This document shows positions 44,255 through 53,724 of a stretch of 64,000 bases of DNA, in pieces. The position numbers were made by a program, and so were the translations under genes. Position 1 is the first letter of the stretch. Each line of letters starts with the position of its first letter. The notes under the pieces were generated by a model. It made no database searches. It worked only from the letters and a program-made list of their open reading frames with translations, and was not told where the DNA came from. Source of the stretch: CALLPQ01 sp038531745 (GTDB lineage Bacteria; Pseudomonadota; Alphaproteobacteria; Caulobacterales; Parvularculaceae). Where the stretch lies: NCBI GenBank assembly GCA_038531745.1, contig JBCBBJ010000007.1, positions 1 to 64,000 of the forward strand, written 5' to 3'.

Positions 44255-45252
44255 TAAGACGAGACATCAGCGTTCTGCGGCGTGCGGCGCGGATTATGCT
44301 CTTTGCCGGTGTCCCAATTGGCCACAAAGTCCTGCAATGCAGGGTCCAGTTTTTCCGGCAGGACGATCCGCAATTTCACATATTGATCGCCCGCATCCTG
44401 CGCGTCCCCGGCGGGTGCGCCACGTCCACGCAAGCGCAGCGTGGTGCCGGAATTGGCACCCTTTGGTACATTCACCGACACATCGCCGCCAATCGTTGGT
44501 ACCGTGATCTTTCCGCCCATGACGGCTTCGCGCAGGGAAATTGAAACCTCCGCATGGATATCATGGCCGTCACGGGTAAAAACGGTATGGCTTTTGATCC
44601 GTGTTTCCACATAGACATCGCCGTCCTCACCCCCGGCTTCACCCGGCTCCCCCTGCCCCCGCAAGCGCAGTGTTTGTTCATCTTCAAGGCCTGGCGGAAT
44701 GGTCAGATCAAGAACCCGGCCATCGGGCATGGTTACCCGTTTGGTGGCGCCGTGAACGGCATCAAGAAAGTCCACGTCCATCCGGTAGCGCACATCGCGG
44801 CCCCGGGTTTGGGCGCGCGGTTTCGGATTGCCAAAAAGATCGGAGAAAATATCGCTCAGATCGTCGAAAGACGCCCCGGCACTGGGCCCCCCGGGGCGGG
44901 CGGCCCCTTTGGAGCGGTTTTGGCCGAACGGGGTGCGCTGTTGGCGGGCGCGTTCGGCGGCGCCTTCCCGGCCGCCATATTGCCGGGCGAACGGATCGGC
45001 GGGCTTACCTTCGGCATCAATTTCGCCGCGATCATATTTCCGGCGCCGGTCGCTATCGCCCAAAATATCGAACGCGCGGGAAACTTCCTTGAATTTCTCT
45101 TCAGCGGCGGGGTTATCGGGGTTGCGGTCGGGATGGTACTGCTTGGCAAGATTGCGGAAAGCCGTGCGGATCTCGCCATCGCTGGCCGAGAGCGATACGC
45201 CCAAAATAATGTAGGGATTTTTAGCCAATGCACTCCGTCTCCCGCTTGGCAT
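44254..45252 (-). CDS. DnaJ-like co-chaperone (CbpA type)
   Basis: The 332-residue protein has an N-terminal J domain: YIILGVSLSASDGEIRTAFR and the YHPDRN motif, whose HPD activates DnaK. A Gly-rich linker follows with SFDDLSDIFSDLFGN, then two C-terminal beta domains (RYRMDVDFLDAVHGATKRVT, LDLTIPPGLEDEQTLRLRGQ, VPKGANSGTTLRLRGRG). There is no CxxCxGxG zinc-finger region, so this is the class B (CbpA-like) type. A TTG start nine codons in is an alternative. It lies 116 bp downstream of the last GTA gene on the same strand. Confidence 0.92.
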   Translation of the reverse strand: MPSGRRSALAKNPYIILGVSLSASDGEIRTAFRNLAKQYHPDRNPDNPAAEEKFKEVSRAFDILGDSDRRRKYDRGEIDAEGKPADPFARQYGGREGAAERARQQRTPFGQNRSKGAARPGGPSAGASFDDLSDIFSDLFGNPKPRAQTRGRDVRYRMDVDFLDAVHGATKRVTMPDGRVLDLTIPPGLEDEQTLRLRGQGEPGEAGGEDGDVYVETRIKSHTVFTRDGHDIHAEVSISLREAVMGGKITVPTIGGDVSVNVPKGANSGTTLRLRGRGAPAGDAQDAGDQYVKLRIVLPEKLDPALQDFVANWDTGKEHNPRRTPQNADVSS

Positions 45253-45368
45253 GCCCGTTCTGCCGACCGCACCCCAGAATTAGGCCGATCTGCGCCTGTG
45301 GGGCAAGAAAAAGCCTCAACCCGCCCACTAGCCAAGCGTAAAGATTAGCGCAAAATCACAACCAAACT

Positions 45369-48300
45369 CTAAAGACTAACAAAGAGGGGTCGCGACCAGG
45401 CGCCGAGCCCTACCGCATCAGAACGCTGAGCAACGCTAACCTGTAAGGCATTCGCCGGGTTAAGCCGTGCGGCAACGTCTTCATCGCGCAAGATGTCCTT
45501 GTAAATCCACGCCGGTTCAGTGACCGTTACGGTGCGCAAAATCTGGCTGCCACTGATTACTTGCACATCATAGGCTTCGCGTGTTTCCCCAAGGGGCACC
45601 TCTGCCCCCTCCCACCGGTCGCCGCCAAGCCGGGTGCGTCTGGTCCAGCGCACATGAGTTGCCCCGTGGCGATGATCATTGCGCAAATGCACTGGTGATA
45701 AGGGCCGTAAATTGACCCCGCGCGGGGTGTAATCAGCAATGGTGAATAGCGGCGCCGTCACCGGGCTCGTGGCGGGGCCCGCCCGCCAGACCGCGGGCAC
45801 ACCTAACCGGTCCAGACCCGCAGGCACATTGGCCGGAAGCCGCGCGCCAGCGGGCCCGCCAGGGACGATGACCAGCGGAGTACCCACGGGTGCCCCGGTC
45901 AACGCTTGCGCTTCGGTGCCCCTTTGCCCGCGTAAGAACATCGATAGGCGCCAGCGCCCAACGCCGATTAATTCGGCATCGCGAAATTGCAGGATCTCTG
46001 TGTCTCCACCGGGCAAAATTACCATGCCCAAATTGCCCCCGGCAAAGACCGAAAGGTCCGAGGCCGAGGCCAGCGTTGTGCCGGTAAGATCAATTTCAAC
46101 CGCCTGATTGATCCATCGCCCCGGTGGCCCGGGCGGCAAGGGGCTCGCCAGACGGGCAATTACCGATGGTGTTTGTGAAAGAGCAACCTGCTGACGCGGA
46201 CTATCAGCGGCATCTGTCTCCGTACGGAACAAGACCGCTGCACCGGGCCATGGCTGGCTCGCCGCGGCGAACCGGGCCGCGCCCGCTGGTTCATCCTCGC
46301 CCAAGGTTGGCGTTTCAAAAATAAACCAGTCAAGCGGACCGGCGGCAGCGCTATTTATTGACGGCAGCCGAAAATCTGTCTCGCCCGCCGGGCTTTCATA
46401 AACCGATGGCGAGAATCTGACGAGCTGCAAATCGCGGCGTACGCCATCATCGATTTCGAGAATCCGATAAGGCCTTATACCCGCAGGGTCCGCAAACTGC
46501 ACCACATCCCCCGGCTCAAGGTCGAGACGGGTTGGCGGAACAGAAAACTGCAATGTTTCTGCCATAACCCAACCATCGGCCAAGAGGGCGCGGGCGCGCG
46601 CCTGGGCGTCCTCCATGGTGGTGACAATGGCCGCAGACTGCCCATCTTCGCGCGCTGAGCGCAAACCGGGATCACGCGCCGTTGCTACCGCCGGGCCATA
46701 ATCCGCCCCCTCATCGGCAAAACCAAGACGAAAGGCCGACGGCAGATCAATTTGCTGGCGTTCCGTTCGCGAATAGGCACTGCCATCCCCAGCCTGGGGG
46801 ACCAAATCATCAATCGTAAGCGTGACCGCCGGCGTACCGGACACAAGGCTGGCAAAACGCGGCTGAAACCGAAGGCCAGCACCCACCTCAACCAAATCAA
46901 ACTGATAAATATCCGCCAGCGGATCAATCATCTCCCGCGCACTCATGGGGCGATCAACTACATAACCGGACAGGACGCCTTCCAATTGGGCACTATCAAC
47001 CTGACCCAGCCCCGCCTCTTGCGCCAGGGCTGTCACCAGAAGGTCCAGCGGCGCGCGGCCAAGCCGACCATTCAGCCAATGGCCCCGTGTCCAGTTGGCC
47101 GTATCCCCCCAAACATCCGTACGCGCCGGAAAGGCCGGAAACGGCCGTGCATCCCAGGCATAAATATAATGCCGGTCAGGGTCGACCATGGTGCCGCCAT
47201 AAAGGGGCGAGGTGGGATTGTTGGCGGCTTGTCGCCAATAGCTCAAATGCGCCTCTAGAAACCGGCGCTGGGCAAGATCATCGCGGGTACCCCGGGAAAA
47301 ATAGGGCAAGGCGCTTTCGGTGCTTTTTGGGTCGACAAAAACATTGGGCTGTGCCGCCCCATTGTCCACTGCGGGACAGCCGAGTTCAGTAAACCGGATC
47401 GGTTTTGATTGCGGCACCCACGGCGTTGGCGAGGATACGCGTAAGCCGCCAATGCGGTTATGGTGCGGCTCGCGCCACCAGGACCAGAAATCCTTCAGCC
47501 GATAAACCCACGGCTCTCCATGGGCCCCATCTGTGATCGGGGTACGGTGCTGATTGTTGCGGTCGGTCTCACTGGCATAAAACCAGTCAAACCCCTCGCC
47601 GCCCGCAATATTGGCCTGCAGATAGTCAAGGGCGTAGGGCCCGCCCGCCCCATAAAGATCAGCATCAAGATGTGCCGCACCCGGGCGCCAATCCGACAGC
47701 GGCAAATAATTATCAATACCCACGAAATCCACATCTGTATCAGCCCAAAATGGGTCGAGGTGGAAGACTTTATCGCCAGCCTGATGGGGTGGTTCATCCG
47801 GGAGCTGATGACCGGCATATTCAGTCCAATCAGCCCCATAAGATAGGGCCACATCCGGCCCCAAAATGGTACGCACATCGCCCGCAAGCGCGCGCAAAGC
47901 GGTGACCGCCGGGTAATTGCCACTGGCATCGCGAATGGTTGTCAGCCCGCGCAATTCCGAGCCAAGAAGAAATGCATCAAGCGGTTGGCCGGCCCGGCTT
48001 TGCGCAAGGGCACACAAATGGGCGTAGTGCAAGATCATCCGGCGAAACGAATATTCCGTAGGCCCAATATAGGTAATACTATTATCCGAAACGATAAAAT
48101 CCGTAGCCTGCGCCGTGCCAAAAAATGCGGCGACATCCACCGCGGCCTGCGGTGACGCGTCATGACTTCCCGCACGAATGCGCCCGCGCCAAGGAAATGC
48201 CGGTTGCGTGCCAGCCCCGTCAGGATCGGGCAGACCATTACCCGCGGGAATATCCATCAGAATAAAGGGATGAAACATCACCCCCCAACCCTCAGAAAAA

Positions 48301-49355
48301 AGCCGTTCCAGGGCCTCCAGCACGCTTTCGTCAGACGGCGTTCCCCCAAAATTCGCACGCCCGTCATTTTCACTAATCAGATAGGCATCATCGCGGGTCA
48401 CCCCCCCAACCGACCAGTCAAAGGGGAGCGTTTGTTTATCACGCTGTTCGATGCCTGGCTGTAACTGGCACATACCCGCACGCAAATCAGACCCAAACCA
48501 GGAGACAATCAACGATGTGTACTGAATGTTAGCGGCGGTCTCTCTCAGAATGTCCATGGAAACGGCAAAGTCAGTCTGTCCCTGACCATTATGGGTGTTT
48601 TCCGGCACATAGGCGCCCGGCGCAAGAACACGCGAAACCGGCGTTGTGCCATAGGCAAACTCACCCGACGCTGGGATAATGCTAACCCCTGTCATCTGGG
48701 TTTCCAGCGCCGATCCATCATCGGCTTGGAGGGGGCGTTCAACCTCAAAAGAAAATTGCGGGATACGATTGCCGAACGCCGTTAGCTCCAAGTCTTCAAA
48801 CACAATATAGGCAGTATCGCGAAAAGCGGGGGCATTTTCGCTTCCCTCTACCGCCTCAATCACGGGATCTGGCGTTTGGCCCGACGTACCCTGATAAACA
48901 CGAAAGTTGATTGAGGTTAGGTCGAGCGGTTTGCCATCGGCCCATACGCGGCCAACCCGGCCAATTTCCCCCTCGCACAGGGCAATCGCCAAGGAAATTG
49001 AGTAAATATACGAGACCGTGGTGGTTTGCGTGCCCGTACGATTCGCTTTTCCTCCCTCCACCTCCTCGCTGATCGTCTCTTTGAACCTAGCCGCCCAGAT
49101 GACTTGCCCGGCAATCCGTGCACGGCCAAATATGCGTAGGATCGGCGCTCCCTCGGTGGAGGCTTGTACCTGAAAGCTCTCAAGACGCGGGCCTTCCACA
49201 CGGCGTTTGCGGGGGCCAAAAATCAGCGACGTGGCCGTACTCGCAGCGAAATTGGCGATGGTGCTCGCAGCAGAACTCGCCAGCGCTTGGCCCAGACCGC
49301 TTTGCCCCACGGCGCGTGCCGCGGTTGAGGCGGCTGTTAAAATTAATTGTGCCAC
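45369..49355 (-). CDS. GTA megatron/host-specificity protein (g15 equivalent)
   Basis: This is the largest tail component, 1328 residues. In RcGTA it forms the central tail-tip protein that contacts the cell and conducts DNA. The N-terminal part has hydrophobic helices (STIANFAASTATSLIFG). A TIM-barrel-like domain at about 400-700 has RMILHYAHLCALAQ, FLLGSELRGLTTIRD, DVALSYGADWTEY, FVGIDNYLPLSDW and RFTELGCPAVDNGAAQPNVF. These are features of GTA TIM-barrel proteins. A long beta-rich C-terminal part follows (FRDAELIGVGRWRLSMFLRG). The GTG at 49355 has GGGGAG upstream and overlaps the g14 stop by 13 bp. It is the last gene of the cluster. Confidence 0.92.
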   Translation of the reverse strand: MAQLILTAASTAARAVGQSGLGQALASSAASTIANFAASTATSLIFGPRKRRVEGPRLESFQVQASTEGAPILRIFGRARIAGQVIWAARFKETISEEVEGGKANRTGTQTTTVSYIYSISLAIALCEGEIGRVGRVWADGKPLDLTSINFRVYQGTSGQTPDPVIEAVEGSENAPAFRDTAYIVFEDLELTAFGNRIPQFSFEVERPLQADDGSALETQMTGVSIIPASGEFAYGTTPVSRVLAPGAYVPENTHNGQGQTDFAVSMDILRETAANIQYTSLIVSWFGSDLRAGMCQLQPGIEQRDKQTLPFDWSVGGVTRDDAYLISENDGRANFGGTPSDESVLEALERLFSEGWGVMFHPFILMDIPAGNGLPDPDGAGTQPAFPWRGRIRAGSHDASPQAAVDVAAFFGTAQATDFIVSDNSITYIGPTEYSFRRMILHYAHLCALAQSRAGQPLDAFLLGSELRGLTTIRDASGNYPAVTALRALAGDVRTILGPDVALSYGADWTEYAGHQLPDEPPHQAGDKVFHLDPFWADTDVDFVGIDNYLPLSDWRPGAAHLDADLYGAGGPYALDYLQANIAGGEGFDWFYASETDRNNQHRTPITDGAHGEPWVYRLKDFWSWWREPHHNRIGGLRVSSPTPWVPQSKPIRFTELGCPAVDNGAAQPNVFVDPKSTESALPYFSRGTRDDLAQRRFLEAHLSYWRQAANNPTSPLYGGTMVDPDRHYIYAWDARPFPAFPARTDVWGDTANWTRGHWLNGRLGRAPLDLLVTALAQEAGLGQVDSAQLEGVLSGYVVDRPMSAREMIDPLADIYQFDLVEVGAGLRFQPRFASLVSGTPAVTLTIDDLVPQAGDGSAYSRTERQQIDLPSAFRLGFADEGADYGPAVATARDPGLRSAREDGQSAAIVTTMEDAQARARALLADGWVMAETLQFSVPPTRLDLEPGDVVQFADPAGIRPYRILEIDDGVRRDLQLVRFSPSVYESPAGETDFRLPSINSAAAGPLDWFIFETPTLGEDEPAGAARFAAASQPWPGAAVLFRTETDAADSPRQQVALSQTPSVIARLASPLPPGPPGRWINQAVEIDLTGTTLASASDLSVFAGGNLGMVILPGGDTEILQFRDAELIGVGRWRLSMFLRGQRGTEAQALTGAPVGTPLVIVPGGPAGARLPANVPAGLDRLGVPAVWRAGPATSPVTAPLFTIADYTPRGVNLRPLSPVHLRNDHRHGATHVRWTRRTRLGGDRWEGAEVPLGETREAYDVQVISGSQILRTVTVTEPAWIYKDILRDEDVAARLNPANALQVSVAQRSDAVGLGAWSRPLFVSL

Positions 49356-49894
49356 GGCACACTCCCCGGAAAGGAAAAGACCCCCGCAATACGTGATCGC
49401 CACCAGCGATTGAGCCACCCCTCCACCACGGTGCGCCCGGCATAGGCATGCACAAACCGATCGTCCGCCGTCAGAATACCGCAGTGTTTTGCCGGGCCAT
49501 GGCGGGTGATTTGAAAGATCAGCACGTCACCCGGCTCAAGGCACTCGTCATCGCGCGCGTGCAAATGCCGTGTTGCCGCCTCCAGCAACGGGTCAGAGCC
49601 CACAAACCGGTTCCACGGTTGACCTGGCGCGCCATCGCCCGTGGCCGTGCGGCCTTGGGCGTTGGTATTAAAATGTCGTTCGTTCCAGTCGGTCGTATAG
49701 GGTGGCGGGGTCTCCGGTTCGGTGCCATAAAGCTCGCGCCATACGCCGCGCACAAGTCCCAGGCAATCCGTACCCGCCCCTTTAATTGCCGCCTGATGCT
49801 GATAGGGCGTCCCCAGCCAGGACCGGGCACAGGCAACAATATGATCGCGGTCCAGTGTTGTCGTCGCGGTGTTGGGGGATTGGATAAAACTCAT
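49343..49894 (-). CDS. GTA NlpC/P60 cell-wall peptidase (g14 equivalent)
   Basis: The 183-residue protein is the tail-associated NlpC/P60 peptidase that opens the peptidoglycan for DNA entry. The catalytic cysteine is in GTDCLGLVRGVW (about residue 44). The histidine is in PAKHCGILTADDRFVHAY. LEPGDVLIFQI is the usual strand before it. Motifs and length fit the GTA family. The start overlaps the g13 stop (ATGA), and the end overlaps g15. Confidence 0.93.
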   Translation of the reverse strand: MSFIQSPNTATTTLDRDHIVACARSWLGTPYQHQAAIKGAGTDCLGLVRGVWRELYGTEPETPPPYTTDWNERHFNTNAQGRTATGDGAPGQPWNRFVGSDPLLEAATRHLHARDDECLEPGDVLIFQITRHGPAKHCGILTADDRFVHAYAGRTVVEGWLNRWWRSRIAGVFSFPGSVPWHN

Positions 49895-50793
49895 CGCTTG
49901 CTCCCATCATTACGCTCGGTACGCAGTGGGTAAGAAATGATGAAGTCATTACCGGGCATCAGATGAAACCCACGGAAATTGGCAATATTGCCAAACCGAT
50001 TGCGGCAGGTTTCTGCGCGCCGGTCACACCCGACCGTCACCGAAAATCTGTCACCCACCTGAAGCGGTAGGCCCGGCGGTTGCCATAACGCCATATGCTG
50101 GCGTGGTCCTGCAGCCCCTGAACTGGTTGAAAACGACTTTACAAAGCCCGTATTGCCAGCATTTGTGCTTTCATCTGGTGTCCAGGTAAGAAGACCCTCC
50201 GTAAACCAATCATCGTTGAAATTATCGAGCTCTTCAACGTCAAAATTTGTATCATCATGCACGCTAATAATAACGCCGGTACCCCGGTGTATCGGCAGAT
50301 CAAGATTTACCCCACAGCGGTCATCGCCCACATTGGCATCGCATTGACGCTGATACAGACGGCCCACTGGTTGGTCGAGGCTTTGGGAAAGACCACGGAT
50401 CTCCGCTGTAAACTGGTGTTGCCCGCGCGTTACCTCGCCGAGGGTACCAGTGCGCAGAAGCACGCGCTCTTGCGAGGCACGCCAATTGACGCGCCAAACC
50501 TCAATCACCGCCTGATGATATAGCCCGCGCAGGATATCGGCCTCGGTCAAACCGCCATGGTCGAGGAGCCCTTCAATCTCTGCATTATCAACGGCAAGAT
50601 CAGCCGAGGCTGCAAGCGCCCCCGCCTCAAAACCGCTATCGGGATGGCATTCAATAGTATCCACCGTGAGCGGACGATCATGGTCGGTAAACCCCAAAAC
50701 AACCCCGTCGCGCCGCCGGATAATCCAGCAAAAGCACAAAGTTGTGGTGCCGCTATCAAGATGAGCCTGGAAGGAGGCTGGAAGGTGCCGCAT
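49891..50793 (-). CDS. GTA hub protein, DUF2163 (g13 equivalent)
   Basis: This 300-residue protein has the DUF2163 N-terminal domain (TTTLCFCWIIRRRDGVVLGF, SGFEAGALAASADLAVDN) and the BR0599-like C-terminal domain. The C-terminal domain carries the four-cysteine set CDANVGDDRC ... GCDRRAETCRNRFGN followed by FRGFHLMPGND. These cysteines are conserved in the family. To my knowledge the RcGTA hub was reported to bind an iron-sulfur cluster, so the same is likely here. It sits between the distal tail protein and the peptidase, with one-base coupling to g12. Confidence 0.92.
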   Translation of the reverse strand: MRHLPASFQAHLDSGTTTLCFCWIIRRRDGVVLGFTDHDRPLTVDTIECHPDSGFEAGALAASADLAVDNAEIEGLLDHGGLTEADILRGLYHQAVIEVWRVNWRASQERVLLRTGTLGEVTRGQHQFTAEIRGLSQSLDQPVGRLYQRQCDANVGDDRCGVNLDLPIHRGTGVIISVHDDTNFDVEELDNFNDDWFTEGLLTWTPDESTNAGNTGFVKSFSTSSGAAGPRQHMALWQPPGLPLQVGDRFSVTVGCDRRAETCRNRFGNIANFRGFHLMPGNDFIISYPLRTERNDGSKR

Positions 50794-51425
50794 TATTCAA
50801 GCACCTCAATCAACGGAATGTTTGGAATATCGCCTGCCTCAAACGCGGCCAAAGATATCTGCAACTGATCAGTATCAAACCGCACCGGCACATCGAAGAT
50901 ATATCCAGCGGTGATGGCAACGCCCGGCGCTGGCGCCTGATCGAAAATAAAGCGTGCCGATTGCGCGTCAAAGGTTAGTGTCTCGCCAAACGGTTGGGCA
51001 ACGCCGTCAACACTGATCTGCACCGTCTCAACAACTGGACAGCGGATGATGCGTTCATAGAGCCCCGCGCCCTCTTGGTAGCGTTTCAAACAGGAAAATT
51101 CCGTTCGTACACCATCACCAGTTCCCAAAGACTGGTCCTGACTACCCGGTTGGGCGTCCATGGCGGAGGATTTGTGGTCAAAGGGATCGCGAAATCGGAA
51201 GCTATGCAACTGGCCATGACGCGCCTCAAAAAACGCAATCACGGTCTCAATATCCTTGAGGGTTTTCACCCCATAGCCCGCATTAAAGCGGCGGCGCGAC
51301 CCATGCCACGGGCTGTTGCGCACCTCCTGGCCCGAGGTGAGCGTGGTGATCTGCGTCCGCCGGGATGGTCCGCCTTCAGAGTTAAACGCGATGTCGAGGG
51401 GAAAAAGGCTGTCGTGAAAGGCCAT
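50793..51425 (-). CDS. GTA distal tail protein, DUF2460 (g12 equivalent)
   Basis: The 210-residue protein matches the DUF2460 family: FPLDIAFNSEGGPSRRTQIT, RRRFNAGYGVKTLKDIETVI, FFEARHGQLHSFRFRDPFDH and the C-terminal DVPVRFDTDQLQISL. In GTAs it forms the distal tail ring that links tube and hub. Its stop overlaps the g13 ATG by one base (TAATG). Confidence 0.94.
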   Translation of the reverse strand: MAFHDSLFPLDIAFNSEGGPSRRTQITTLTSGQEVRNSPWHGSRRRFNAGYGVKTLKDIETVIAFFEARHGQLHSFRFRDPFDHKSSAMDAQPGSQDQSLGTGDGVRTEFSCLKRYQEGAGLYERIIRCPVVETVQISVDGVAQPFGETLTFDAQSARFIFDQAPAPGVAITAGYIFDVPVRFDTDQLQISLAAFEAGDIPNIPLIEVLE

Positions 51426-51434
51426 GATACGCCC

Positions 51435-51986
51435 CTAAAGGTTACGCTGACCGCGCCCAACCACACGGGCGAGCGAGGCGGCGATCTGGGTTTGAGACTG
51501 GGCAAAGTCATCGCGGTTGCGCACCCCCGGCAGGGTGATGTTCACCACCATGGGGCTGGCGCTGCGGCCGCCGGGCACAACCTGGCCACTTGCATTCGGA
51601 ACAAACAGTTCAGGCCCGCGCTCACCCACCAGGACAGCGGTATTGGCCCCCACGGGCCCGCCATTTGACCGCGCTCCCCCAAACGGCGCGCTGAAGGCAT
51701 TTGTCAAAAACGACTGAAGCGGGCGGCGCACCAAACTATCAATGGCAACGCGGCCAAGATCGCGCACAAGGGCGTTTGCCAACGACTTGAGGGATGCCTC
51801 ACCGCTTCGCGCGGCCCGGCCTAATTCGCGTTCGATAGATTTGGCGGCAGTTGTGAATGCCGTTTCAATCAACCCGGCAGCGGGGAGGATTTCTTGCTGG
51901 GTGACACGGGAAATTTCGGCACCCGCCCGCTCAAAATCCTGAGACAAGTTGCCGGTAGGGTTCGAGCTAGGAAATCGATCATCCAT
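51435..51986 (-). CDS. GTA short tail tape-measure protein (g11 equivalent)
   Basis: From the ATG at 51986 this protein has 183 residues, small for a tape measure but typical for the short-tailed GTA. It has a helical N-terminal half (AAGLIETAFTTAAKSIEREL, SLKSLANALVRDLGRVAIDS) followed by a Gly-rich stretch FGGARSNGGPVG. The conserved ending includes VGERGPELFVPNASGQVVPG, characteristic of tape-measure C-termini. Alternative starts at 51995 and 52019 exist. It overlaps the g10.1 stop. Confidence 0.88.
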   Translation of the reverse strand: MDDRFPSSNPTGNLSQDFERAGAEISRVTQQEILPAAGLIETAFTTAAKSIERELGRAARSGEASLKSLANALVRDLGRVAIDSLVRRPLQSFLTNAFSAPFGGARSNGGPVGANTAVLVGERGPELFVPNASGQVVPGGRSASPMVVNITLPGVRNRDDFAQSQTQIAASLARVVGRGQRNL

Positions 51987-52194
51987 AATTTTCATCCGGA
52001 TAGTGAAGAAAAAGATCACGCAAGGCGTTGATGTCTTGTTGCGAGGGTCCAGCGTCTTCGTGGGTATTCAAAAGCCAAGTCCATTCGCACACGCTCAATT
52101 GCCAAAAACTCACTGGTGTCAGCCCCAGTGTTAGGGTGGCAATCCGAAACCAGTCAGCCCACGGAAAAGCCTGTGCCTTACCGTCTTCTATCAT
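51979..52194 (-). CDS. GTA tail assembly chaperone (g10.1 equivalent)
   Basis: The 71-residue protein has the layout of small phage tail assembly chaperones: FPWADWFRIATLTLGLTPVS, FWQLSVCEWTWLL and a short charged C-terminus (LRDLFLHYPDE). It sits between g10 and the tape measure, the place of RcGTA g10.1. Its ATG overlaps the g10 stop (ATGA). Confidence 0.88.
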   Translation of the reverse strand: MIEDGKAQAFPWADWFRIATLTLGLTPVSFWQLSVCEWTWLLNTHEDAGPSQQDINALRDLFLHYPDENYG

Positions 52195-52538
52195 CGGGCC
52201 CTAACGCCCCCGGTCGCCTCTTCGTCAACCGTCTCCTGCGCATGTGCATTCAGCGCTTGAAACGCTTCTGCAATAGCACCGGTGGCAGCGTGTAGGTCGA
52301 GGTCACTGGCCTTAAGAGCGGCAAGGCTCATCTGTGCACCGCCACCGGTGAGAAGCGCGTGCAGGATCATGAGGAGGTCGCTGAGCGACGGGTCTTTCAG
52401 GCGCTCCTGCAGCGCACCGATCGTGCGTGCCCCAAGCGCGGTCTCGATATCCGCGAGCGCGCCGAGGGTTAGACGCAGACGGTGATCCTGCCCATCAATG
52501 GTGAGTGTGGTATCGCCGCGTGGATGGGGCCCCGTCAT
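52191..52538 (-). CDS. GTA g10-type tail assembly protein
   Basis: The 115-residue protein matches the GTA gp10 family, thought to be a tail assembly factor. LTIDGQDHRLRLTLGALADI, then ETALGARTIGALQERL and LLMILHALLTGGG are the characteristic helices. Overlaps both neighbours by 4 bp. The real biochemical function is unproven. Confidence 0.88.
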   Translation of the reverse strand: MTGPHPRGDTTLTIDGQDHRLRLTLGALADIETALGARTIGALQERLKDPSLSDLLMILHALLTGGGAQMSLAALKASDLDLHAATGAIAEAFQALNAHAQETVDEEATGGVRAR

Positions 52539-52963
52539 TGGCTGCCCCCTTCCGGGGTAAAGGCGATCGCCCCAGCAGACTCAAGAGCCATAGCCATGGT
52601 CAGCTCCCCATCAAAATCACCCGCATAGTCAAGGTTGGTGATCTGAAACTGACCTTCGACAATGCCCGATTGCGGGAAAACGACCTGCCACCGCTGAATC
52701 GCACCGGCAAAAAATGTGCTGCGCACCAGGTTGGCGGTTTCATCATTAAGGAAAACCCCGCTGCCCGATAGGGCCGCCTGACGTACCCCCGCCCCCGCAA
52801 GTAACTCGCGCCAACCGTCCGTAGACTGCGCATGGGTCACATCAACGGTTTGCGAATTGAACGAGATAGAACGGGCGCGCAAGCCCACCACCGACCGGAA
52901 AGTACCGGGGGCATTGGGGTCATCGATTTTGAGAAGGAGGTCCTTCCCGCGCTGTGCAGACAT
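52535..52963 (-). CDS. GTA major tail tube protein (g9 equivalent)
   Basis: The 142-residue protein is a TP901-1-type major tail protein: MSAQRGKDLLLKIDDPN, LRARSISFNSQTVDVTHAQS, WRELLAGAGVRQAALSGSGV and LESAGAIAFTPE. This fold forms the hexameric tail tube. GAGG lies upstream of the ATG. Its stop overlaps the g10 start (ATGA). Confidence 0.94.
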   Translation of the reverse strand: MSAQRGKDLLLKIDDPNAPGTFRSVVGLRARSISFNSQTVDVTHAQSTDGWRELLAGAGVRQAALSGSGVFLNDETANLVRSTFFAGAIQRWQVVFPQSGIVEGQFQITNLDYAGDFDGELTMAMALESAGAIAFTPEGGSQ

Positions 52964-52981
52964 TGCAAATACCTCTAATGG

Positions 52982-53410
52982 CTATTGGGCGTTGATGTTT
53001 TCGGGGTGGGTGACAGCGCGAAACCGCGCCACGCCCTGATAGATATTGCGATCGGTTCGGCGAAAAATATCCGCAAAGACAAACCGTATACTGACAAGGC
53101 ATTGCCCGGTGAGCGGTACGGGCGCATCGTGCAGCGCCGTGTAGAGTGCATCCAGGATCAATTTGACCTCCTGTCGCCCCGCGTGACGCGAAAACACATG
53201 GAGCCGAAAATCGTGCTCGATCCCACCGTCTATTCCAGCAAAGGCGATGCTGCGGGTCTCCCCGATTACGGCATAGGGAAATGATGCATCTGGCGGTGGG
53301 TCATCATAAAACTGCACGGGCAACGCCAAAGCCGATTGCAACGCATCGTGGTCGGACAAATAAGAATAGATAGCTTGTTGGAACGGCCAAAGGGTCAGCG
53401 CATCACTCAT
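52982..53410 (-). CDS. GTA tail terminator, DUF3168 (g8 equivalent)
   Basis: From the ATG at 53410, which overlaps the g7 stop, the product has 142 residues. DUF3168 signatures: LQSALALPVQFYDDPPPDAS, FPYAVIGETRSI, HVFSRHAGRQEVKLILDALY and VSIRFVFADIFRRTDRN. In phages this family caps the tail tube at the head-tail junction. It is followed by the tail tube gene after 18 bp. Confidence 0.93.
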   Translation of the reverse strand: MSDALTLWPFQQAIYSYLSDHDALQSALALPVQFYDDPPPDASFPYAVIGETRSIAFAGIDGGIEHDFRLHVFSRHAGRQEVKLILDALYTALHDAPVPLTGQCLVSIRFVFADIFRRTDRNIYQGVARFRAVTHPENINAQ

Positions 53411-53724
53411 TGGATCACCTCCTCGCAAATCAGAATCATGCGACGCTGGCGGTCGTCGAGTGTTTCAATGGAAACAACTTCAAAGTCTGTTTGATCATAG
53501 CGAACCCTGTCACCAGCCTGCAGGAAACGGTCGGGCCGGATTTCGGCAGCCAATCGTTTGAGAAAAGATCGCCGGTCGCCGGTCAGATCACGGATTGGCG
53601 TCAACTCATCAATCCGTGCCCAGAGTTCGCCCGCACTCTCCCAGGTCAGGCTTGCCCCGCCGCCGCCATCAGGATGGCGCGCGACGGTCAAGCGCTCCAG
53701 CTTATGGCGTAATGGACCAATCAT
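53407..53724 (-). CDS. GTA head-tail stopper (g7 equivalent)
   Basis: The 105-residue protein matches the SPP1-type head-tail adaptor family: LRHKLERLTVARHPDGGGGA, ELWARIDELTPI, GDRVRYDQTDFEVVSIETLD and RRMILICEEVI. It closes the portal after packaging. Start and stop overlap the neighbours by 4 bp. Confidence 0.93.
   Translation of the reverse strand: MIGPLRHKLERLTVARHPDGGGGASLTWESAGELWARIDELTPIRDLTGDRRSFLKRLAAEIRPDRFLQAGDRVRYDQTDFEVVSIETLDDRQRRMILICEEVIQ

Noticed and set aside
44554..45348. 264-residue plus-strand open frame
   Set aside because: It is the complement of the DnaJ-like gene; its Gly/Ala/Pro-rich product reflects the GC-rich shadow.
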